Source of the DNA: Nocardioides oceani
Lineage (GTDB): Bacteria; Actinomycetota; Actinomycetes; Propionibacteriales; Nocardioidaceae
Direction: 5' to 3'
DNA: 64,000 bases
Assembly (NCBI RefSeq): GCF_030412965.1
Contig: NZ_JAUHJQ010000005.1
Location: 186,001-250,000 of the forward strand
Shown piece after piece: positions 33,678 through 42,298 of the stretch (its first letter is position 1; each line of letters begins with the position of its first letter). The notes beneath the pieces are model-generated. The model did not search any database and was not told the DNA's origin. It saw nothing but the letters and a program-made list of their open reading frames with translations. The position numbers and the translations under genes are program-made.

Positions 33678-33680
33678 CCT
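33675..33680 (+). promoter_or_regulatory. -10 box of dapA, on the upstream stop codon
   Basis: TAACCT lies 7 bases before ATG 33688. Its TAA is the stop codon of the LLM gene. Confidence 0.55.
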
Positions 33681-33687
33681 GACCCTC

Positions 33688-34590
33688 ATGACCGCCTCGA
33701 CCCCCGCAGCGCCCTTCGGGCACGTCCTGACCGCGATGGCGACCGCCTTCACCGCGGACGGGTCGGTCGACCTCGAGGCGACCCAGCGGATCGCCCGGCA
33801 CCTGGTCGAGCACGGCCACGACGGCCTGGTCGTCTCCGGCACGACGGGGGAGTCGCCCACGACCACCCCCGACGAGGACGGCGACGTCCTGGCCGCGGTC
33901 CGCGACGCGGTCGGCCCCGGGGTCCACCTCGTCGCCGGGGTCGGCACCAACGACACCCGCACGTCGTTGGGGCTGGCCAAGCAGGCGAAGAAGAACGGCG
34001 CCGACGGGGTGCTGCTCGTCTCGCCGTACTACAACAAGCCCGGCCAGCGCGGCATCCTCGGGCACTTCCGGCAGGTCACTGCCGCGGCGGAGCTGCCGGT
34101 CATGCTCTACGACGTCCCGGGCCGCACCGGCTCGACGATCGCCCTGGAGACCTACGAGCAGGCCGCCGCCTGGGACGAGGTCGTCGCGGTCAAGGACGCG
34201 GTCGGCGACTTCGCCCGCGGCGTACGCATCCGCGAGCTCGGCTACGCCGTCTACTCCGGCGACGACGAGGCCAACCTCGGCTGGCTCGCCCACGGCGCCG
34301 TCGGGTTCGTCAGCGTCGTCGGACACGCGGCCGGAGACCAGCTCAAGGCGATGGCCGACGCCTACTGGGCCGGCGAGCAGGGCACCGCCCTCGAGATCTA
34401 CGCGCGGATGCTCCCCGCGATCGACGCCGTCATGGGCGTCGCCAACTACGGAGCGACCACCGCCAAGGCAGCACTCCAGCTGCTCGGCGTCCTCGACAAC
34501 CGGCGGGTCCGGTCGCCCCTCGTGGAGCTGGACGACGACGAGGTCGCCGCGCTCCGCGCGGGCCTCCTGGCCGCCGGCCTCCTGACGTAA
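33688..34590 (+). CDS. dapA: 4-hydroxy-tetrahydrodipicolinate synthase
   Basis: A 300-residue aldolase of lysine and diaminopimelate synthesis; it condenses pyruvate with aspartate semialdehyde. Schiff-base Lys169 is in VVAVKDAVGD, Tyr141 in MLYDVPGRTG, and the substrate-binding GTTGE at 51-55. The triad partner lies in LLVSPYYNKPGQ. The C-terminal region is normal in length. RNase J follows 13 bases later, the usual dapA-rnj order of actinobacteria. ATG start, leaderless by position. Confidence 0.97.
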   Translation: MTASTPAAPFGHVLTAMATAFTADGSVDLEATQRIARHLVEHGHDGLVVSGTTGESPTTTPDEDGDVLAAVRDAVGPGVHLVAGVGTNDTRTSLGLAKQAKKNGADGVLLVSPYYNKPGQRGILGHFRQVTAAAELPVMLYDVPGRTGSTIALETYEQAAAWDEVVAVKDAVGDFARGVRIRELGYAVYSGDDEANLGWLAHGAVGFVSVVGHAAGDQLKAMADAYWAGEQGTALEIYARMLPAIDAVMGVANYGATTAKAALQLLGVLDNRRVRSPLVELDDDEVAALRAGLLAAGLLT

Positions 34591-34603
34591 GGAAACGACC
34601 GGC

Positions 34604-36289
34604 TTGAGCCACCCGCACCCCGAGCTGTCCGAACCGCCGGCACTGCCCGAGGGAGGCCTCCGGGTCATCCCCCTCGGCGGGCTCGGCGAGGTCGGGCGGA
34701 ACATGACCGTCTTCGAGTACGACGGGCGCCTGCTCATCGTCGACTGCGGCGTGCTGTTCCCCGAGGACCACCACCCCGGCGTCGACCTCATCCTCCCCGA
34801 CTTCGGTCCCATCCGGGACCGCCTCGACCGGGTCGAGGCGCTCGTGCTCACCCACGGCCACGAGGACCACATCGGCGCGACGCCGTACCTCCTGCGCGAG
34901 CGCGGCGACATCCCGCTCGTCGGCTCCGAGCTCACGCTGGCGCTGCTGGACCCCAAGCTGCGCGAGCACCGGCTCAAGGAGACGGTGCACCACAAGGTCA
35001 AGGAGGGCGACCGGCTCTCCCTCGGCCCCTTCGACCTGGAGTTCGTGGCGGTCAACCACTCGATCCCCGACGCGCTCGCGGTCGCGATCCGCACGGGCGC
35101 GGGGATGGTGCTGCACACCGGCGACTTCAAGATGGACCAGCTGCCGCTGGACGGCCGGATCACCGACCTGCGTGCGTTCGCGCGGCTGGGGGAGGAGGGC
35201 GTCGACCTCTTCCTCACCGACTCCACCAACGCCGAGACGCCCGGCTTCACCCCGGCGGAGACGTCGATCACCCCGGTCATCGACCGGGTCTTCCGGGAGT
35301 CCTCCCAGCGGATCATCGTCGCCTGCTTCGCCTCCCACGTGCACCGCGTCCAGCAGGTGCTCGACGCAGCGCACGCCCACGAGCGCCAGGTGGCGTACGT
35401 CGGCCGCTCGATGGTCCGCAACATGGCCATCGCGCGTGACCTCGGCTACCTCAAGGTCCCGCCGGGCACGCTGGTCGACACCAAGGACCTCGCCGACCTG
35501 CCGCCGCAGCACCAGGTGCTGATCTCCACCGGTTCCCAGGGCGAGCCGATGTCGGCGCTGAGCCGGATCGCGCAGCGCAACCACAACTTCGTGCACATCG
35601 AGGAGGGCGACACCGTCCTGCTCGCCTCGAGCCTGATCCCCGGCAACGAGAACGCCGTCTACCGCGTCATCAACGGTCTGGCCCGCTGGGGCGCCCGCGT
35701 GGTGCACAAGGGCAACGCGCTCGTGCACGTCTCCGGCCACGCCAGCGCCGGCGAGCTGCTCTACTGCTACAACATCGTCCGGCCGCGCAACGTGCTGCCC
35801 GTCCACGGCGAGATGCGGCACATGCTCGCGAACCGCGACCTGGCGAAGGCGACCGGCGTCGAGAATGTCGTCGTGGCCGAGGACGGCGTCGTGGTGGACC
35901 TCGTCGACGGCGTCGCGTCGATCACCGGCAAGGTCGACTGCGGCTACGTCTTCGTCGACGGCTCCTCGGTCGGTGACATCACCGAGTCCGACCTCAAGGA
36001 CCGCCGGATCCTCGGCGAGGAGGGCTTCATCTCGGTCATCGTCGTCATGGACTCCGTCAGCGGCAAGGTCTCCGCCGGACCCGAGATCCACGCCCGCGGG
36101 TTCGTCGAGGACGCCGTGGACTTCGAGGAGATCAAGCAGCCGATCATCGACGCCCTCGACCGGGCCGTCGCCGAGGGCAACACCGACACCTACCAGCTCC
36201 AGCAGACCGTACGTCGCGTGATCGGCCGCTGGGTCAGCGGCACGCACCGCCGCCGCCCGATGATCATCCCGGTCGTCATCGAGTCCTGA
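34604..36289 (+). CDS. rnj: Ribonuclease J
   Basis: A 561-residue metallo-beta-lactamase/beta-CASP nuclease with 5'-3' exo- and endonuclease activity in mRNA decay and rRNA processing. The metal motif is LTHGHEDHIGATPYL (HxHxDH). LGGLGEVGRNMTVFEY opens the protein, with FLTDSTNAETPGFTPAE, HVSGHASAGELLYC and LPVHGEMRHMLANRDLA in the beta-CASP and dimer parts. The C-terminal domain (from about 460) is present. TTG 34604 is chosen; AAGGAA lies about 10 bases upstream. It is probably co-transcribed with dapA. Confidence 0.96.
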   Translation: MSHPHPELSEPPALPEGGLRVIPLGGLGEVGRNMTVFEYDGRLLIVDCGVLFPEDHHPGVDLILPDFGPIRDRLDRVEALVLTHGHEDHIGATPYLLRERGDIPLVGSELTLALLDPKLREHRLKETVHHKVKEGDRLSLGPFDLEFVAVNHSIPDALAVAIRTGAGMVLHTGDFKMDQLPLDGRITDLRAFARLGEEGVDLFLTDSTNAETPGFTPAETSITPVIDRVFRESSQRIIVACFASHVHRVQQVLDAAHAHERQVAYVGRSMVRNMAIARDLGYLKVPPGTLVDTKDLADLPPQHQVLISTGSQGEPMSALSRIAQRNHNFVHIEEGDTVLLASSLIPGNENAVYRVINGLARWGARVVHKGNALVHVSGHASAGELLYCYNIVRPRNVLPVHGEMRHMLANRDLAKATGVENVVVAEDGVVVDLVDGVASITGKVDCGYVFVDGSSVGDITESDLKDRRILGEEGFISVIVVMDSVSGKVSAGPEIHARGFVEDAVDFEEIKQPIIDALDRAVAEGNTDTYQLQQTVRRVIGRWVSGTHRRRPMIIPVVIES

Positions 36290-36320
36290 CCGACGGTCCG
36301 GTCCCGCCGGGGCGCCGCCC

Positions 36321-36423
36321 CAGGAGTCCCACCGGCACCACCTACCGGGGTGGTCCTGCACTTCTCAGGGGAGATCTGCCCCGATATGTGCAGGGGTCCC
36401 CGGTTAACCGGGGACTCCTGCAC
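36321..36423. repeat. Tandem palindromic element after rnj
   Basis: The right unit (36388-36423) is a 36-bp palindrome: GTGCAGG, one mismatch pair, GTCCCCGG-TTAA-CCGGGGAC, CCTGCAC. The left part (36321-36361) is an imperfect inverted repeat, CAGGAGTCCCACCGG against CCGGGGTGGTCCTG, ending in another CCTGCAC. GGGG-N7-CCCC (36368-36382) lies between. The central GTGCAGG can pair with either flanking CCTGCAC, so two exclusive folds are possible. Confidence 0.85.
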
Positions 36424-36444
36424 CCGTCGGTCAGCCCGCACAGC

Positions 36445-36482
36445 AGCAGGCCCCGCCCGGATCGCTCCGGACGGGGCCTGCT
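36445..36482. terminator. Terminator of the M4 protease gene
   Basis: AGCAGGCCCCG-C-CCGGA-TCGC-TCCGG-A-CGGGGCCTGCT, a 16-bp stem with one mismatch, lies 26 bases past the protease stop between convergent genes. Confidence 0.8.
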
Positions 36483-36508
36483 TGGTCGTGCTGGGTGGTG
36501 CGGGTGGG

Positions 36509-39406
36509 TCAGCGGACGTCGGCGGTCTCGCGCCGCGCCTTGCCGCCCTTCTTCTTGTCCTTGCACACGACGACCTTCACGTCGTCGACGTACCAGCCGT
36601 CGACGCCGCCGCAGCCGTCACGGCCGAGCTCGAAGCGGATCTTGATCTTGTCGCCCTTGCCGGCGCCGGCCTTGGCGAGGTCGACGATCGAGGTACCCCA
36701 CGAGCCGTTGACGACGCCGCCGTCGGTGCCCGAGAAGCCCTCCTCGCCGGCGAGCGGGTTGGTGCTCTCCTCGGCCGCGGTCGTCAGCGTGGTGTTGGGC
36801 TTGTTGAAGACGTAGGCCTTGGCGGGGATGACCTTCCACTTGCCGCCGTTGACCTGGATCTTCACGTTGCCGCCGTCGTAGCCGGCCTCGGTCGCCACGT
36901 AGTGCTTGAACTGCAGCCGGCGCTTGAGGCCCGCCTTGAGCGCGATGCCGGGGCTGGTGATGGCGTTGGCGCTGGACTTGTCGCCCTCGCCGTTGGTGCA
37001 CTGGCCGACGTCACCGGACGGGTCGTAGGCGACCTTGTTGCCCTTGCGGCCGGGGGCCTTGGAGGTGGCACGCCAGTCGATGCCGGAGCCGCCCTCGAAG
37101 ACGACCCGCTCGGACAGCTTCCACTTCTTCAGGCCCTTGCTGAAGTCGTCGCCCCAGACGACCTTCGAGCTGGTGCCCTTGCCGCAGGTGCCCGGGGCAC
37201 CCTTGGCCAGCAGCGGCTTGAAGTTGCACTGGGTCGGCGGGGTGGTCAGCTCGGTCGCCTGCGCGGCGGCGTCCACCGCGGCGCAGTCGGTCGGGGTGAC
37301 CGGCTCGGCCACCTCGGGCGTGGCGTTCTCGGCGACGCTCACCTTGTTGATCGGCTTGCCGACCAGCTCGGTGCAGGAGGCGGCGAGGCCCTCGGCCAGG
37401 TCGGCGAAGTCCGACGTGGGGCCGAGCTTGGTGGACTGGGTGCGCCAGAAGATGTTGGCGGCCTTGTCCAGCCCGATGCCCGGCACGGTGACGTCGTTGG
37501 AGGTGCCGCCGTCGACGAGCAGGGCGTAGGTGTGGTTGACCACGCCGGAGTTGCTGTGCACGCCGCCGGAGTCGTCGGTGGAGCACTTGTACTCCGCGTC
37601 GCTCACCTTGCCCGGGTCGCCGTAGCAGGTCGGGTTCCACATGTCGCGGATCGCGCCGCCGAAGGCGGCGTCACCCTCGCCGGAGAGCCAGCGGTAGGAC
37701 TCGAACCGCTCACCGGCGGCGTCGACGATCTCGACCTCGACGGTCTCGCCAGCGGCGAGCGCGGCCCGGATCGCCTCACGGTCGGTCAGGCCGATCGACA
37801 CGGTCGGCGGGAGGGTCGTGTCGGCATCGGAGAAGCCGACCGGCGCGTCCTCGCGGTTGCCGATGATGACGGCCTTGGCACCCTCGGCCTTCGCGACCTG
37901 GGCCTTCTGCACGAAGGTGCACAGCCCGCGGTCGACGAGCACGATCTTGCCGGTGACGTCGGCGGGGGAGGTGTACTCCGTGCAGCCGTCGGTGGCGGTG
38001 CCGCCCTCGTCGACGGCGTCGGTCGGTGCGACGACCTGGCCGATGACCGGCTCGTCGAGCTCACCGAGCGTGCCACCGGTGACGCACTCCTTGGCGATGC
38101 TCTGCGGGGCGGTGATCGTCAGCACCGGGATGGCGCCGCTGAACGACGAGCACAGCCCGTCGGCCCGCTTGGGGTCCGGGGTCTGGTTGCCGCGGGTGTT
38201 GATGATGTCGACGGTCTCGCCCCAGATGTCGGAGAAGGCCTCGTTCATCGCGCCGGGCTGCCACTGGTAGATCAGGCCGGAGGTGTACTCGGTGTAGGCG
38301 TGGCCCCACTCGTGCGCGACGGTGTCGTCGGAGGTGACGTCCGTGCAGTAGTTGGTGGTCGTGCCGTTCCAGTTCGCGTTCGGGCACTCGATGCGCGGGT
38401 CGTTGTTGACGGTGCGCATGACCGCGCCCTTGCCGTCGTAGGAGTCGCGGCCGAAGCTGTTCTTGAAGAACCAGTACGCCTCGCCGGTGCCCTCGACCAG
38501 GCTGCGCTGGTCGGCGTCGAGCCCGCCGGGGAAGGGGTCGCCCTCCTTCCAGATCGGCTCCTCGAGGCCGCCGATGGTGTCGTCCTCCTCGTCCTCGGGG
38601 GTGCCGTTGTCGTCGAGGAAGGCCTCGTAGAGCTCGCGCTCGAGGTTGCCGTGGACGAGGGAGTAGCGGTTGAGCAGCTTGCCGGTCGTCGCGTCGACGA
38701 AGACCTTGTCGCGCAGGCTCTTGGTCGCGTTGGCGACCTCGACGACGTACGCCAGGACTGCCTCGCCCTCGATGCCCCGGATCGCGCCGGTGCGGTAGAC
38801 GGTCAGGTCGGTCGCGACGGCCTCGAGGCCGCGCAGGTCGGCGCGGTGGTCGCCGGTCTGGTTGACCCGGACGGTCGCGACGGCGCGGCGCGCGGCGTCG
38901 GCCTCGCCCAGCCGCGGCGTGGTGCCCAGCCGCAGGTCGGGGGCGACGTACCCGCTGACCGCGGTGAGGTCGCCGTCCTTGTCGACGCTCGCCTTGAGCT
39001 GGGCGCCGAAGACCGGGAGCCCGCCGTACTGCTGGGTGTAGGTGACGGTCCAGCCGAGCGGGTCGGCCACGACGCCGCTCTCCCGGAGCTGGTCGGCCGG
39101 CGCGCCGAACGCGGCGGCGTACCGGTCGAGGTAGGCGGTGGCCTTGGCTGCCGCGCCCGTGGCCGAGGTGGCCTGGACGGTGGGCAGGAGGTCGCCGTTG
39201 CGGGCGGCGCGGGCGAACCCGACCTTGCCCGTCGCCGGCTCGGTGGCGAGCCGGACCGCGCCCTGTGCCTCGCCCTTGAGGCGCTGCACCAGGGACTCGC
39301 CGGCCACGGGCGCGGACTGCTCCGCCGCGGTGGCCAGCTGGCTGGGGACGGCGGCGATGCCGGCTCCCAGCAGAACGAGGCTGAGCCCCGTCTTCAGGAT
39401 CTTCAC
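36509..39406 (-). CDS. Secreted M4 (thermolysin-like) metalloprotease with inserted PA domain
   Basis: A 965-residue secreted protease. It has a signal peptide (1 to about 28, LSLVLLGAGIAAVPSQLATA) and an FTP/PepSY-type propeptide (about 60-270). The catalytic domain carries zinc site HEWGH (365-369), third ligand Glu389 in AMNEAFSDIWGE, and His617 in GGVHSNSGVVNHTYALL. A protease-associated domain (about 470-570, DVTGKIVLVDRGLCTFVQKA) is inserted between Glu389 and His617. The C-terminal about 230 residues form a MAM/jelly-roll-like binding domain (WGDDFSKGLKKWKLS, GWYVDDVKVVVC) with a basic tail. GTG 39404-39406 follows GGAGGGG. It likely digests external protein. Confidence 0.92.
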   Translation of the reverse strand: MKILKTGLSLVLLGAGIAAVPSQLATAAEQSAPVAGESLVQRLKGEAQGAVRLATEPATGKVGFARAARNGDLLPTVQATSATGAAAKATAYLDRYAAAFGAPADQLRESGVVADPLGWTVTYTQQYGGLPVFGAQLKASVDKDGDLTAVSGYVAPDLRLGTTPRLGEADAARRAVATVRVNQTGDHRADLRGLEAVATDLTVYRTGAIRGIEGEAVLAYVVEVANATKSLRDKVFVDATTGKLLNRYSLVHGNLERELYEAFLDDNGTPEDEEDDTIGGLEEPIWKEGDPFPGGLDADQRSLVEGTGEAYWFFKNSFGRDSYDGKGAVMRTVNNDPRIECPNANWNGTTTNYCTDVTSDDTVAHEWGHAYTEYTSGLIYQWQPGAMNEAFSDIWGETVDIINTRGNQTPDPKRADGLCSSFSGAIPVLTITAPQSIAKECVTGGTLGELDEPVIGQVVAPTDAVDEGGTATDGCTEYTSPADVTGKIVLVDRGLCTFVQKAQVAKAEGAKAVIIGNREDAPVGFSDADTTLPPTVSIGLTDREAIRAALAAGETVEVEIVDAAGERFESYRWLSGEGDAAFGGAIRDMWNPTCYGDPGKVSDAEYKCSTDDSGGVHSNSGVVNHTYALLVDGGTSNDVTVPGIGLDKAANIFWRTQSTKLGPTSDFADLAEGLAASCTELVGKPINKVSVAENATPEVAEPVTPTDCAAVDAAAQATELTTPPTQCNFKPLLAKGAPGTCGKGTSSKVVWGDDFSKGLKKWKLSERVVFEGGSGIDWRATSKAPGRKGNKVAYDPSGDVGQCTNGEGDKSSANAITSPGIALKAGLKRRLQFKHYVATEAGYDGGNVKIQVNGGKWKVIPAKAYVFNKPNTTLTTAAEESTNPLAGEEGFSGTDGGVVNGSWGTSIVDLAKAGAGKGDKIKIRFELGRDGCGGVDGWYVDDVKVVVCKDKKKGGKARRETADVR

Positions 39407-39612
39407 GTAGATACCCCTCCGAGTGTGGGTGAACGTCGGCCCCGTGTTCGCAGCCGACTCGCGCACCCTAAGGACGCCCGTGCGGCGAGGTCCATAGCAG
39501 CGGGAAAATTCCCCGTTACGTCCGGCGACAGCCGGAAGGCGTCCCCCGGGTCGCGGCGCGCTCGGGCACGACACGCAATCGTGTGGTCCCTGTGACTGGA
39601 GTGACGGGGAAG

Positions 39613-39618
39613 TAGGTT
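39613..39618 (+). promoter_or_regulatory. -10 box of ftsK
   Basis: TAGGTT stands 7 bases before ATG 39626, predicting a leaderless transcript. Confidence 0.55.
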
Positions 39619-39625
39619 GACGACC

Positions 39626-42298
39626 ATGGCGACCCGTACGTCTTCCCCGCCGGGGTCGCGGAGCAAGAGCACGTCCACAGCCAGGTCCCGCAGCAGTGCG
39701 GGCAGCGGCCGTGGGGGTTCGAGCACCCGATCCCGGAGTACGCCCACCCGACGACCAGCCGCGAGCGCGAGCAAGAAGCGTCCCGCGACGCGCAAGCCTG
39801 CCCGCGGCGGTGCTCGTCCGGCTCCCCGGGCGGTGCGCAGCGGCACCGGACCGGTCGCCCTCTTCTTCCAGGCGCTCGCGCGCGGGGTCGTGGCCGTCTG
39901 GCTCGGCATCGCCCACGGCGTCGGCGCGGTCGCCCGCGGCATCGGCCACGGCGCCCGTGACATCGACCCCGAGCACCGCCGCGACGGCGTCGGGCTGCTC
40001 CTCCTCGGCGTCTCGCTCGTCGTGGCCGCCGCGGTGTGGTTCCAGGTCCCCGGTGGGGTCATGGACCTCACCCGCACGGCGGTCTCCGGCACCGTCGGCA
40101 AGGTCGGCTGGTTCGTGCCGATGGCCGTGGCGTACGCCGGCGTGCGCACCATGCGCGACCCGGTGCGCAACGGCCCGGCCGGCCGGCAGGTGGTCGGCTG
40201 GACCGCGCTCGCCTTCGGGGTGCTCGGCATCGTCCACATCGCCAACGGCAACCCGCAGCCGGTCGCCGGCGACGCCAGCGACCTGCAGGGCGCCGGGGGA
40301 GCGGTCGGCTTCGTGGTGTCCTCGCTGCTGCTCGACCTGCTGCGCACGGCGTACGTCGTCGTGCCGCTGCTGCTGCTGGTGGCCGTCTTCGGGGTGCTCG
40401 TCATCACCGCGACGCCGGTCTACCTCGTCCCCGAGCGGCTGGCCGACCTGCGCGACCGCCTGCTGGGCCGTCAGGTCGACGAGCACGGCGACCCGGCGCC
40501 CTCCCGTCGCCGCGGCGCCCTCGACGACGACGAGATCGACCCCGAGATGGGGGACCCGGCGTACGACACCCCGGTCCTCGAGGACCGCGAGGTCAAGAAG
40601 CGCCGCGGCCGGAAGGCCGCACCGGTGGAAGAGGAGACCGACGCCGGCATGGAGGTCTTCGACCCCTACGCCGACGAGGTCCCGGACTTCCCCGACCTCG
40701 CCGACCCGGACGCGACCGTGCTCACCGAGGCCGTCGCGGCGGAGACCGGCGAGCTCGCCAAGGGCGACATCCAGCCGCCCCCACACACGCCGCTCCCCGA
40801 GCGGGCCGAGCAGCTCGCCATCTCCGGTGACGTCGTCTACTCCCTGCCGGGCAACGAGGTGCTCAAGCCCGGCTCGGTGCACAAGGCCCGGTCCAAGGCG
40901 AGCGACGCGGTCGTCGACCGGCTCACGCAGGTCATGGAGGAGTTCAGCATCGACGCGCAGGTCACGGGCTACACCCGTGGCCCGACGGTGACGCGCTACG
41001 AGGTCGAGCTGGGCCCCGCGGTGAAGGTCGAGAAGGTCACCGCGCTGTCGAAGAACATCGCCTACGCGGTGGCCTCCGCCGACGTGCGCATCCTCAGCCC
41101 GATCCCGGGCAAGTCCGCGATCGGCATCGAGATCCCGAACGTCGACAAGGAGATCGTCTCCCTCGGCGACGTGCTCCGCTCCGGCACCGCCCGGGGCGAC
41201 CACCACCCGATGGTCGCCGGCCTCGGCAAGGACGTCGAGGGCGGCTTCGTGGTCGCGAACCTCGCGAAGATGCCGCACCTGCTGGTCGCGGGTGCGACCG
41301 GCTCGGGCAAGTCGTCGTTCATCAACTCGATGATCACCTCGATCCTCATGCGGGCCACGCCCGACGAGGTCCGGATGATCATGGTCGACCCCAAGCGGGT
41401 GGAGCTGAACGCCTACGAGGGCGTCCCGCACCTGATCACCCCGATCATCACCAACCCGAAGAAGGCCGCCGAGGCGCTGGCCTGGGTCGTGCGCGAGATG
41501 GACCTGCGCTACGACGACCTGGCCAACTTCGGGTTCCGCCACATCGACGACTTCAACAAGGCTGTCCGGGCGGGCAAGGTCGAGGTGCCGCCGGGCAGCG
41601 AGCGCGAGCTGGCGCCGTACCCCTACCTGCTGGTGATCGTCGACGAGCTCGCCGACCTGATGATGGTCGCGCCGCGCGACGTCGAGGACGCGGTCGTCCG
41701 GATCACGCAGCTGGCGCGCGCGGCCGGCATCCACCTGGTGCTCGCCACGCAGCGGCCCTCGGTCGACGTGGTCACCGGCCTGATCAAGGCCAACGTGCCC
41801 TCGCGGCTGGCGTTCGCGACGTCCTCGCTGGCCGACAGCCGGGTCATCCTCGACCAGCCGGGCGCCGAGAAGCTCGTCGGCCAGGGTGACGGACTGTTCC
41901 TGCCGATGGGCGCCTCCAAGCCGGTCCGCGTGCAGGGCTCGTGGGTCACCGAGGCCGAGATCGCGCAGGTGGTCAAGCACTGCAAGACCCAGCTCGAGCC
42001 GACGTACCGCGAGGACGTCACCGCGCCGGCCGCGGCCAAGCGCGAGCTCGACGACGACATCGGCGACGACATGGACCTGGTCATCCAGGCCATCGAGCTC
42101 GTCGTCTCCACGCAGTTCGGGTCCACCTCGATGCTGCAGCGCAAGCTCCGGGTCGGCTTCGCCAAGGCGGGCCGGCTCATGGACATCCTCGAGAGCCGTG
42201 GGGTGGTGGGTCCGAGCGAGGGCTCCAAGGCCCGTGACGTGCTCGTGAAGCCCGACGAGATCGACGGCGTCATCGCGACCCTGCAGGGGGAGATGTGA
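39626..42298 (+). CDS. ftsK: DNA translocase FtsK/SpoIIIE
   Basis: An 890-residue septal DNA pump. A Ser/Arg/Lys-rich N-terminus (about 1-70) is followed by four membrane helices (about 120-270), an acidic linker, and the motor domain. Walker A is [19 protein letters not shown] and Walker [15 protein letters not shown], with [20 protein letters not shown] as the following motif. The C-terminal gamma winged helix that reads KOPS/SRS sequences is [20 protein letters not shown]. It clears chromosome ends at division. ATG 39626. The stop overlaps the next gene (GTGA), a conserved ftsK-RodZ-like coupling. Confidence 0.97.
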   Translation: MATRTSSPPGSRSKSTSTARSRSSAGSGRGGSSTRSRSTPTRRPAASASKKRPATRKPARGGARPAPRAVRSGTGPVALFFQALARGVVAVWLGIAHGVGAVARGIGHGARDIDPEHRRDGVGLLLLGVSLVVAAAVWFQVPGGVMDLTRTAVSGTVGKVGWFVPMAVAYAGVRTMRDPVRNGPAGRQVVGWTALAFGVLGIVHIANGNPQPVAGDASDLQGAGGAVGFVVSSLLLDLLRTAYVVVPLLLLVAVFGVLVITATPVYLVPERLADLRDRLLGRQVDEHGDPAPSRRRGALDDDEIDPEMGDPAYDTPVLEDREVKKRRGRKAAPVEEETDAGMEVFDPYADEVPDFPDLADPDATVLTEAVAAETGELAKGDIQPPPHTPLPERAEQLAISGDVVYSLPGNEVLKPGSVHKARSKASDAVVDRLTQVMEEFSIDAQVTGYTRGPTVTRYEVELGPAVKVEKVTALSKNIAYAVASADVRILSPIPGKSAIGIEIPNVDKEIVSLGDVLRSGTARGDHHPMVAGLGKDVEGGFVVANLAKMPHLLVAGATGSGKSSFINSMITSILMRATPDEVRMIMVDPKRVELNAYEGVPHLITPIITNPKKAAEALAWVVREMDLRYDDLANFGFRHIDDFNKAVRAGKVEVPPGSERELAPYPYLLVIVDELADLMMVAPRDVEDAVVRITQLARAAGIHLVLATQRPSVDVVTGLIKANVPSRLAFATSSLADSRVILDQPGAEKLVGQGDGLFLPMGASKPVRVQGSWVTEAEIAQVVKHCKTQLEPTYREDVTAPAAAKRELDDDIGDDMDLVIQAIELVVSTQFGSTSMLQRKLRVGFAKAGRLMDILESRGVVGPSEGSKARDVLVKPDEIDGVIATLQGEM

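Noticed and set aside
36350..39595. A 1081-codon plus-strand open frame opposite the M4 protease
   Set aside because: Same reason: it mirrors the reading phase of a well-supported gene and has no recognisable motif.
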